Source: an uncultured Lachnospiraceae bacterium | GTDB lineage: Bacteria > Bacillota > Clostridia > Lachnospirales > Lachnospiraceae | DNA: 7,140 nucleotides | Assembly (NCBI GenBank): GCA_947594085.1 | Contig: CANQEB010000120.1 | Span: forward strand, 1-7,140 | Direction of reading: 5' to 3' | Part shown: positions 1 through 5,585 of the stretch, piece by piece | Numbering within the stretch: position 1 is the stretch's first letter | How the letters are laid out: every line of letters starts with the position of its first letter | Program-made: the position numbers and the translations under genes | Notes under the pieces: model-generated | Database searches by the model: none | Seen by the model: only the letters and a program-made list of their open reading frames with translations | Told to the model about the DNA's origin: nothing

Positions 1-1030
1 CATCACGCATCTGCACGCGGGTGATATTGACACGCTTTGCGGAGATGACGCGCGACATCGCCACGTTGATCAGGATCGAAGCGATGCCCACCAGCGCGAG
101 CACCGGGCTGTACCGCAGCATGACGACGAGGTAGAAGACCATCATCGCCGCGTTCAGCACGAGCGGAGCGAAGGTGTTCACAAGCGTATCCGCGATTGTG
201 GCGCTCGCATCCTGCCGCTGCTGAATGTCGCCCGCCATTCGCTGAGAGAAGAATTCCATCGGCATCCGCAGCACCTTCCACAGAAAGGAGGTGTTCCCGA
301 CCGCGGCGAGCTTGCCCTGGATCAGATAGTTCGTCTTCGCCTGGGCAAACGCCACCACAAGCTGCATGACGGAGATAAACGCCAGCGCGGCAAAGAACGG
401 CCAGAACCATTCCGGGTTCTGATGCGTGAGCAGCCGGTCCAGGAATATCCGCGAAAACGCTGGCTGAATGATGCCGATGATCGAGGTGATCGTCGTCGTG
501 AGAATGACGAAGACGATCGCGGCCCCCGCGCCGACCAGGCGCTTTTTCGCAAAGGACAACACACTCTTCGGCTTTCCGCCCGGCTCGAAGCTCTCCGTCG
601 GCTCAAACATCAGGCAGATGCCTGTGAAGCTCTGGTCGAAGGTCTCCATCGAGACGGTATAGTTGCCCTTCGCTGGATCGTTCAGGACGACCTTGTCCCC
701 CTTAAACCCGCAGAGGACGACAAAATGGTTGAAGTTCCAGTGGATGATGCAGGGAAATTTTCCTTTTTCCTTCAACATCTCCGGCTCGTAGCGGTAGCCC
801 TTCGCCTGCAGGCCATAACTGCGCGCGGCCTTGAGAACGTTCTTCGCATTGGAACCGTCGCGGGAGACGCCGCAGTCTGCGCGGACCTGCTCAAGCGGAA
901 TCCACTTTCCGTAATAGGCAAGGATCATCGTGAGCGACGCCGCGCCGCACTCGAGCGCCTCCAGCTGCATCACGACAGGAACCTTCGCCACGCCTTTTGT
1001 GATCGGTTCGTTCTGTTTTTTCTTCACCAT
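1..1030 (-). CDS. NHLP-family peptide export ABC transporter with C39 peptidase domain (partial, C-terminus cut by window edge)
   Basis: About 343 N-terminal residues are visible; the frame is open to the left edge. Residues 15-140 form a C39 (bacteriocin-processing) cysteine peptidase domain. The motif QLEALECGAASLTM gives the oxyanion Gln22 and nucleophile Cys28, NHFVVL gives His102, and LNDP gives Asp118, so the catalytic set looks complete. The first membrane helices follow from about residue 163, with the FFSQRMAGDIQQR segment typical of C39 exporters. The family cuts leader peptides after a double-glycine-type site on the cytoplasmic side and exports the mature peptide using ATP. The NHLP subtype (leaders related to nitrile hydratase alpha or Nif11) is inferred from overall resemblance and from the adjacent NHLM-type secretion protein. 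The ATG at 1030 is chosen because a GAGGTG ribosome binding site (1035-1040) overlaps the stop codon of the upstream gene, which suggests coupled translation. The rest of the permease and the ATPase domain are outside the window. Confidence 0.93.
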   Translation of the reverse strand, partial: MVKKKQNEPITKGVAKVPVVMQLEALECGAASLTMILAYYGKWIPLEQVRADCGVSRDGSNAKNVLKAARSYGLQAKGYRYEPEMLKEKGKFPCIIHWNFNHFVVLCGFKGDKVVLNDPAKGNYTVSMETFDQSFTGICLMFEPTESFEPGGKPKSVLSFAKKRLVGAGAAIVFVILTTTITSIIGIIQPAFSRIFLDRLLTHQNPEWFWPFFAALAFISVMQLVVAFAQAKTNYLIQGKLAAVGNTSFLWKVLRMPMEFFSQRMAGDIQQRQDASATIADTLVNTFAPLVLNAAMMVFYLVVMLRYSPVLALVGIASILINVAMSRVISAKRVNITRVQMRD

Positions 1031-1034
1031 AACT

Positions 1035-1040
1035 CACCTC
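1035..1040 (-). promoter_or_regulatory. Ribosome binding site of the C39 exporter, overlapping the preceding stop codon
   Basis: The minus strand reads GAGGTG here, four bases before the exporter ATG. Two of its bases belong to the TGA stop (1039-1041) of the secretion-protein gene, so ribosomes finishing that gene are placed to restart on the exporter. The overlap is seen directly; coupling is inferred. Confidence 0.7.
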
Positions 1041-1512
1041 AGTTAAACAAGAATGACATCGGAGAGACCCGCTCCGTGACGATCGACACCTCATAGACAC
1101 CATCCGGCAGTGTTTCATTCAAAGTCAGCGGATAGACCCACTCACCTTCAGAGAGTCCGCCGACGCGCAGCGCGTACTCTGGGAAGCTGTCGTCCACGGC
1201 AACCGGCTCAGCAGCGATCTCCTTCACCGTATACTCCTTGTTCCCGATGCGCACGATGTCGCTCTGCCCGACTCCGTCGATCTCCGTCTCCTTTACGTAG
1301 CAGATGGCCGTGCCATCCTCTGAGACGACGACCGTGGGCAGCTTCGTCTCAAGGGAGCCGACGACGCCCCAGACAATGAAGCCCACGAGCAGCACGATGA
1401 CTGCCGAGAGCGTGAGCCAGATCCCGGGATTCGTCACCCTGATGTAATCGTTCAGCTGCTCGGGTGAGGACACCCGCTCCAGACTCTTTTCTCTGAAAAT
1501 TGAATTTGCCAT
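1039..1512 (-). CDS. Short HlyD-like NHLP/NHLM bacteriocin system secretion protein
   Basis: The product is 157 residues. Its N-terminus, FREKSLERVSSPEQLNDYI, is the conserved cytoplasmic opening of NHLM-type bacteriocin secretion proteins. One membrane helix follows at about residues 31-50 (WLTLSAVIVLLVGFIVWGVV), then an extracytoplasmic region of about 105 residues rich in predicted beta strand. Classical HlyD adaptors exceed 350 residues and carry a long coiled-coil hairpin, which is absent here. A short adaptor makes sense in an organism without an outer membrane, where it would assist the ABC exporter at the cytoplasmic membrane (inference). The start is set at the ATG at 1512 because GGGAGG lies seven bases upstream. 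An in-frame ATG at 1527 would add five residues but overlaps that ribosome binding site. The C39 exporter begins 8 bases downstream. Family assignment rests on the N-terminal motif and the neighbour. Confidence 0.85.
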   Translation of the reverse strand: MANSIFREKSLERVSSPEQLNDYIRVTNPGIWLTLSAVIVLLVGFIVWGVVGSLETKLPTVVVSEDGTAICYVKETEIDGVGQSDIVRIGNKEYTVKEIAAEPVAVDDSFPEYALRVGGLSEGEWVYPLTLNETLPDGVYEVSIVTERVSPMSFLFN

Positions 1513-1519
1513 GTCATTT

Positions 1520-1525
1520 CCTCCC
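1520..1525 (-). promoter_or_regulatory. Ribosome binding site that fixes the start of the secretion protein
   Basis: GGGAGG on the minus strand ends seven bases before the ATG at 1512. It overlaps the alternative upstream ATG (1527), which has no comparable site of its own, so 1512 is preferred. Confidence 0.75.
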
Positions 1526-1539
1526 ATGCACTTTTATTC

Positions 1540-1593
1540 TCACAGGTTCTTTGCGATCCTGATAATGTTCTGTTCAATCTCTGTATCTGCGAT
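1540..1593 (-). other. In-frame open stretch directly after the GNAT stop codon (possible vestigial C-terminus)
   Basis: After the TGA that ends the acetyltransferase, the same frame stays open for 17 codons and would read IADTEIEQNIIRIAKNL before a second TGA at 1540-1542. The peptide looks like a plausible amphipathic helix. It could be a former C-terminus cut off by a new stop, a readthrough extension, or chance. It has no convincing start of its own, so no gene is called. The remainder of the 81-base gap holds the ribosome binding site of the secretion protein. I see no terminator-like hairpin with a T run and no convincing promoter in it. Confidence 0.25.
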
Positions 1594-2172
1594 TCACGTC
1601 TTTCTGGCATCGCCTGTATTTTCATCCTCCAGCTCCAGAACGTACTGCTCGCCGTCGCATTTGCAGCGTCCCTTGCAGAAGACGCAGTAATAATCTTTCA
1701 TATGGTACCAGGGCCGAGAGACCTTGTGCAGATAGCGAAAGCCGTTCCGCAGATGCGCTCCCCGCGCCGGAACCTTGCCATCGTATGCCCAGATCAGCGA
1801 AGTGATAGCCCCAAATTTCCCGCGGCTCTTCAGATCAGCGATCGCGTCGGCCAACAGCCTTGAACCGATCCCCTGCCCTTGACAGTCGGAGGCCATACAC
1901 ATGCTCCGGAACTTGATCAGCTTCTTTCCGTGCGCCAGCCGATTCAGCTCCTCGAGCGGGATCTTCGTCTCCTCGTGCAGCTTCTGCGCTGATTCCACCC
2001 CGAACAGCGTGATCCCCGCAAGGCGGCCGTCGTCCCGCCTCGCCGCGTAAAAGAATTCGTCCTCATCGCTGATGTGCCAGCGCATTTCTTCCTCCGACAT
2101 ATAGCGCTCGCCGAAATTCTCGTCGAACATCTCCGTCAGAAACGGGATATCTGTCTCCCGCACATAATCCAT
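1594..2172 (-). CDS. GNAT-family N-acetyltransferase with cysteine-rich C-terminal tail
   Basis: The product is 192 residues, near the usual size of a single-domain GNAT enzyme. These transfer an acetyl group from acetyl-CoA to an amine. The acetyl-CoA pyrophosphate-binding motif A is clear: CQGQGIGSRLLADAI at about residues 97-111, preceded by the strand LIKFRSMCMASD, with the GFRYLHKVSRPWYHMKDYY segment in the C-terminal half. After the fold the protein carries Cys163, Cys166, Cys170 and Cys172 (CVFCKGRCKC), a spacing that could hold a zinc ion or iron. The ATG at 2172 has an excellent AGGAGG nine bases upstream. The gene begins 51 bases after the MFS gene and ends 81 bases before the secretion-protein gene. 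The substrate cannot be told from sequence. Modification of the exported peptide, self-protection, or an unrelated role are all possible. Confidence 0.88.
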   Translation of the reverse strand: MDYVRETDIPFLTEMFDENFGERYMSEEEMRWHISDEDEFFYAARRDDGRLAGITLFGVESAQKLHEETKIPLEELNRLAHGKKLIKFRSMCMASDCQGQGIGSRLLADAIADLKSRGKFGAITSLIWAYDGKVPARGAHLRNGFRYLHKVSRPWYHMKDYYCVFCKGRCKCDGEQYVLELEDENTGDARKT

Positions 2173-2181
2173 GTCTCGTTA

Positions 2182-2187
2182 CCTCCT
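2182..2187 (-). promoter_or_regulatory. Consensus ribosome binding site of the GNAT gene
   Basis: AGGAGG on the minus strand lies nine bases before the ATG at 2172. It is the best Shine-Dalgarno match noted in the window, within a 51-base gap that shows no terminator, so the GNAT gene probably shares a transcript with the MFS gene but is translated independently. Confidence 0.7.
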
Positions 2188-2223
2188 GTATATCGTTCTT
2201 CTTTTCTGTCTGAGACATCCCTG

Positions 2224-3390
2224 TCAGGCCTTTTTCGGAATACCCGCCAGCGCGAGATACACCCCGAGTCCTACCAGCAAGAACAGTCCTAGGGATATCA
2301 CGCCGCCAGACACCAAAATCAGCGACGGCCCGATCATCTGTCCCACTCGGGACACCAGAATATAGATGATCAGCGCGTCGTTGTCGGAATAGCTCTGGGT
2401 GGTCTTCGTCTTCGTGAATGCGTCCATGATCACCGAGAGACCGAACGAGTCCAGCACTCCGCAGAGCACCACGGCCAGCACCAGCAGCGGCATCACCGCC
2501 ACCCAACCGTACAGCGCGATCAGCACTGCGCTCGCCGCCATATAGAAGTATGTAGCCTTAAGAGACGACATTCGGTCGGAGACAAAGTCGGTCATGAACG
2601 GTCCTACGTACGCGCAGAGCAGATAATTCACCAGCATCAGCACCGAGGCGACCGTCGCGGAATACCCGTATTCGTTGACAAAAAGCGGCACAATGTACGA
2701 GATGAAGACCGAGCAAGTGTAGACCGGCAGCAGCAGAAACAGCAGGAATTTCAGGGCATGCACATTCTTCAGCACACGGAAGATGTCCGCATAGCTCCCC
2801 GCCTCCACTCGTCCTTCGATCGGCACCCTCAGCGACAGCACCAACGGCACCAGCAAAAGCATGGCGGAGCCCAGATAGATGTGGGAGTAGGCCAGCTGAT
2901 TCGCTAATATTCCGCCCAGGATCGTGCCCATGCACTGCCCGGCGAACGCACCGCCGTTCACATACACGAGCGCGCGCATCCTCTGCCTGCCGTCCGCAAA
3001 GAGGAATGCGTAGTAGCGTATGCCGATGAAGAGACAGCCGCTCCCAAATCCAGAAATGCCAAAGCCGAGGAACAGCAGGCGATAGTCGGTCGCGGCTCCA
3101 CGCACGATCAGACCAAGCATCAATGCGAGCACTCCGACACTCAAAAAGGAGCCAAAGCGTTTCGTCCGTCTGCAGATTCCGCCGGAGACAAACACGCCAA
3201 GTGCCGTCATTGCCGAGAGAAAGGTGATCGGAAGACTCACCAACAGATCCATGTTCATTCCCGGCACCGCCATCGCCATCTGCCGGATATAAATGACGTT
3301 GAACGAGTCGCCGATCGACGCGGCGAAGAACGCGAACACGAAGATCAGGCGGACAAACGCATTCTGTTTCATAAATTCAGACTGTTCCAT
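2224..3390 (-). CDS. Major facilitator superfamily (MFS) membrane protein
   Basis: The product is 388 residues, with about 12 hydrophobic segments in two sets of six and a cytoplasmic linker around residues 188-212, as in ordinary MFS transporters. The loop between helices 2 and 3 (GGICRRTKRFG, residues 70-80) keeps the glycine and basic residues of MFS motif A but lacks its usual aspartate. The equivalent loop in the second half (GPFMTDFVSDR, residues 263-273) keeps acidic residues. No substrate can be assigned. The ATG at 3390 follows GGAGGG (3396-3401) at five bases, and an in-frame TGA at 3403-3405 rules out a longer protein. The start lies 14 bases inside the preceding membrane-protein gene, so the two are likely translated together. 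Its place beside a sensor protein and a PP2C phosphatase raises the possibility of a sensing rather than transporting role (inference); efflux is the ordinary alternative. Confidence 0.87.
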   Translation of the reverse strand: MEQSEFMKQNAFVRLIFVFAFFAASIGDSFNVIYIRQMAMAVPGMNMDLLVSLPITFLSAMTALGVFVSGGICRRTKRFGSFLSVGVLALMLGLIVRGAATDYRLLFLGFGISGFGSGCLFIGIRYYAFLFADGRQRMRALVYVNGGAFAGQCMGTILGGILANQLAYSHIYLGSAMLLLVPLVLSLRVPIEGRVEAGSYADIFRVLKNVHALKFLLFLLLPVYTCSVFISYIVPLFVNEYGYSATVASVLMLVNYLLCAYVGPFMTDFVSDRMSSLKATYFYMAASAVLIALYGWVAVMPLLVLAVVLCGVLDSFGLSVIMDAFTKTKTTQSYSDNDALIIYILVSRVGQMIGPSLILVSGGVISLGLFLLVGLGVYLALAGIPKKA

Positions 3391-4339
3391 TTTGTCCCTC
3401 CGTCAACGTCCCCGTATTTGTGACAAAGAACTGATACTCCGCCAGGATCAGAATCGAAAAGGTCAGAAGCAGTACCGCCTGCAGGACATAGTCCAACCCC
3501 ATCTTGCGGCGGTAATCCGCTGACATCCTATAGGAGATCTCGTCATCCTCCCCGAGGGACAGCTTCTCCACCTCCGGGATCAGATCCGTGTAACGCTGCA
3601 GATATGCCTCCACCTCGTAAAAGTCCTCCCGCGCGATGCCGAGCGCTTCCACCTTCGCGATATCCGCCTGCACCGATTCTCCGATGTGCTCGCAGAGCTC
3701 CCGGGAACTCCCTGCATAATCTCGGTACGCGTCCACACCTGTCATCGCACTGAACGCCGCGATCCAGACCAGAGGCACAACCGCCGCGATGCGGTAGGCT
3801 TTTCTTCCCTCCGGGACCAGCCGCCAAATCAGATGGATCAGCAGCAGCGCAAGAACAAATCCGGCCACCGCGATCCCCACGAGCTTCAAGAGGTAGCCGC
3901 CCATCTCCCGATATATGTCTGAGATTCCGCTGACCGTCAGGATGCGCGCGTCGGCGCCCACCGCGTACATACAGTAGAGGTGATTCCTGTCGCTCATATT
4001 GTTTCCGGCAGGCATGGAATACGCGCGTTCCGGAAGCATCGCAGGCTCGGTGGAGAACAACAACCGGTTCTCCACGGAGAGAATATGCAGCTCATCCACG
4101 TCGTCGATCGAGTTCCGCAGCTCAAGCAGGTCTTCCTGCATCCCGTAGAACGTCTCGATCCTCTTGCCAAACTTCGTGCTGTAGTCGGTATTATAAATAA
4201 AATCCGCCAGCTCCACGCCGATCAGATTCTGTCTCGTATTCTTGAGGTTGCTGAAATACATCAACCCGCCCAGCGCCAGCGTAATCACTGTCAACAGCAG
4301 CGCCAGAAGCTCTACCATGAGTCGTTGTCTGTTGTGCAT
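3377..4339 (-). CDS. Four-helix membrane protein with two extracytoplasmic sensor-like regions (unrecognised family)
   Basis: The product is 320 residues and I do not recognise its family. Predicted helices lie at about residues 8-29, 150-173, 181-203 and 282-303. They frame two extracytoplasmic regions (30-149 and 204-281) and leave almost no cytoplasmic part. The first region contains ELHILSVENRLLFS, which resembles the core strand turn of Cache-type sensor domains. The second region carries a similar helical pattern, so the protein may be a tandem TM-sensor-TM duplication. No catalytic or output domain is present. The ATG at 4339 is preferred because GGAAGAGG lies just upstream, giving a 16-base gap after the lipoprotein gene. 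In-frame ATGs at 4366 and 4393 would overlap that gene and have weaker sites. The 3' end overlaps the MFS start by 14 bases, suggesting the two products work as a pair (inference). Confidence 0.75.
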   Translation of the reverse strand: MHNRQRLMVELLALLLTVITLALGGLMYFSNLKNTRQNLIGVELADFIYNTDYSTKFGKRIETFYGMQEDLLELRNSIDDVDELHILSVENRLLFSTEPAMLPERAYSMPAGNNMSDRNHLYCMYAVGADARILTVSGISDIYREMGGYLLKLVGIAVAGFVLALLLIHLIWRLVPEGRKAYRIAAVVPLVWIAAFSAMTGVDAYRDYAGSSRELCEHIGESVQADIAKVEALGIAREDFYEVEAYLQRYTDLIPEVEKLSLGEDDEISYRMSADYRRKMGLDYVLQAVLLLTFSILILAEYQFFVTNTGTLTEGQNGTV

Positions 4340-4355
4340 GTTTCCTCTTCCAATC

Positions 4356-5585
4356 TTACGATTCATTTCCCTTATCCATCCCGGTCTTCGCATCTTCCTT
4401 CTGTTCGTAGATCTTATCCGCGATCAGATACACACTCATCGGGATCTTTGCCCCTACCTTTTCAATCGTATCCAGATTCAGGGAAATATGTGGTGTGATC
4501 AGAAATACCTGATTCAGCTCGTCGATCGGAGTGCCGTCTAAGTAGTCCTTCAGTGTCTGCGCGAGGAAGCCTCCCTCCTCCGGCGCGTCCGTCATCGTGA
4601 TGTGCATCAGTGCCCCGTATTCCACCTGGCTTTCCGTGGTCTCCGCCACCGTGATGATCCCTGCCTCGTGTACCTCCTCGAGCAGCCACGGCAGCATTTC
4701 GTCCTCGATCATTCCCGTCGTGATATACAGAACGTCAATATCCGGAATCAGCTCGTGATACGCGGCTTTCAGCTCATTGTAGTAACGGTCATAGTCATTG
4801 TCCTTCGACGGCTCGTCCACATGCAGTCTGTGGATCTCAAACCCTTTCTCTTTGCTCAAGGCTTCGAGCTGGGCGATTCCGGAATAGCTGTAGGCCGCCT
4901 CAGAATCCTCATACACCACGCCAATCGAGTCGAACGGCATGATCTCATAGGCCAGCTCGGTCTGTCTGCCGAGTCGCCCCGGATCCACATGGGCGAACGA
5001 GATATCGTTGAAGCGCTCCGTCTCGCTCTTCACGATCCCTCCCGAGATCGGGTCAGCGCTCGCAAAGACCATATACTCGAATGGAAGCTCCGAGGCATTT
5101 TCGGTGAGCCAGACACCCGCCGCCGTCCCGAGGACCAGCATCAGGTCGACGTCACTCTCGTGGAAGAAGACATCCTCCATCTCGCTCTCTTCCATCTGAT
5201 CCGTGTTGTAGAAGCTCTCCTTCACAAACTCGGCGTTCTCGAGCTGCTGTACCTCGCAGATGTCGTTCCATACCTCCTGTGCCGGGCGCACGCCCTCAGG
5301 AGGATCGTATTCCCCGATGAGGCCCTGCCGGCTCAGGCTCTCTGCCGCCGCAGAGAGCTGCTCGGAGAAAAACCCGTACTCCTCCGCGATGATGCAGCCG
5401 ATCTTCACATCCTTCCGGACCACGCGGGCCACACTCTCTGATTCATCCACCGTGCCGCAGCCCGTGAGTGAAACGGCGGTCAAAACGGCAATCGCCGCGA
5501 GCGCGGCGAAGCCACCGACATTCTTCCAAGACCCCACGTCTCCTGCCCTTTGTTCTGAAAGTCCTTTATGTATTAGAGCTCTCAC
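4356..5585 (-). CDS. ABC-type substrate-binding lipoprotein, PF04392-like
   Basis: The product is 409 residues. A hydrophobic stretch ends in the lipobox LTGC (lipidated Cys43), so the mature protein is anchored on the outer face of the cytoplasmic membrane. The body has the two-lobe periplasmic-binding fold: the first strand VKIGCIIAEE near residue 59, DLMLVLGTAAGVWL, then DSIGVVYEDSE, DIDVLYITTG and AGIITVAETTES. The tail ISLNLDTIEKVGAKIP (residues 367-382) matches the typical end of the PF04392 ABC_sub_bind family. Family members near transporters often bind amino acids or related solutes, but the ligand here is unknown. No ABC permease or ATPase is adjacent. The start is a GTG whose last two bases are shared with the phosphatase stop (GTGA). 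A second in-frame GTG at 5537, with AAGGG eight bases upstream, would give a more normal 27-residue signal sequence and may be the true start. Confidence 0.88.
   Translation of the reverse strand: MRALIHKGLSEQRAGDVGSWKNVGGFAALAAIAVLTAVSLTGCGTVDESESVARVVRKDVKIGCIIAEEYGFFSEQLSAAAESLSRQGLIGEYDPPEGVRPAQEVWNDICEVQQLENAEFVKESFYNTDQMEESEMEDVFFHESDVDLMLVLGTAAGVWLTENASELPFEYMVFASADPISGGIVKSETERFNDISFAHVDPGRLGRQTELAYEIMPFDSIGVVYEDSEAAYSYSGIAQLEALSKEKGFEIHRLHVDEPSKDNDYDRYYNELKAAYHELIPDIDVLYITTGMIEDEMLPWLLEEVHEAGIITVAETTESQVEYGALMHITMTDAPEEGGFLAQTLKDYLDGTPIDELNQVFLITPHISLNLDTIEKVGAKIPMSVYLIADKIYEQKEDAKTGMDKGNES
5337..5358. repeat. Perfect 9-bp inverted repeat with 4-base loop inside the lipoprotein gene
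   Basis: GCTCTCTGC at 5337-5345 is answered by its exact reverse complement GCAGAGAGC at 5350-5358, with a 4-base loop. It lies about 230 bases into the lipoprotein coding sequence and encodes part of an SAAAES segment. There is no T run after it on the transcribed strand, so it is not an intrinsic terminator. It may be a coincidence of Ala/Ser/Glu codons or a local RNA structure. Confidence 0.5.

Noticed and set aside
3..410. Minus-strand open frame near the left edge
   Set aside because: It is in a different frame from the exporter, whose translation continues with good membrane-helix and exporter motifs through the same bases.
422..1096. Long plus-strand open frame opposite the C39 exporter
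   Set aside because: It lies antisense to a gene with intact C39 catalytic motifs, its predicted protein is Arg/His/Leu-rich with no recognisable motif, and it has no supporting context; it is a shadow of the GC-rich minus-strand gene.
1513..1593. Possible promoter or terminator between the GNAT and secretion-protein genes
   Set aside because: Weak -10-like AGAATA can be paired only with a poor -35 at a long spacing, and no GC-rich stem followed by a T run is visible, so neither was called.
2173..2223. Small open frame starting ATGTCTCAG between the MFS and GNAT genes
   Set aside because: It is out of frame with the GNAT gene and runs into a shadow frame of it; the bases are better explained as the leader containing the AGGAGG ribosome binding site.
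3377..3390. Possible frameshift splitting one sensor-MFS gene
   Set aside because: The MFS gene has its own GGAGGG site at proper spacing and an ATG, and the preceding gene ends naturally after its last helix, so a true overlap is the simpler reading.
4602..5441. Plus-strand open frame of 279 codons opposite the lipoprotein gene
   Set aside because: Its composition is that of an antisense shadow and it lies fully within a gene of recognisable family on the minus strand.
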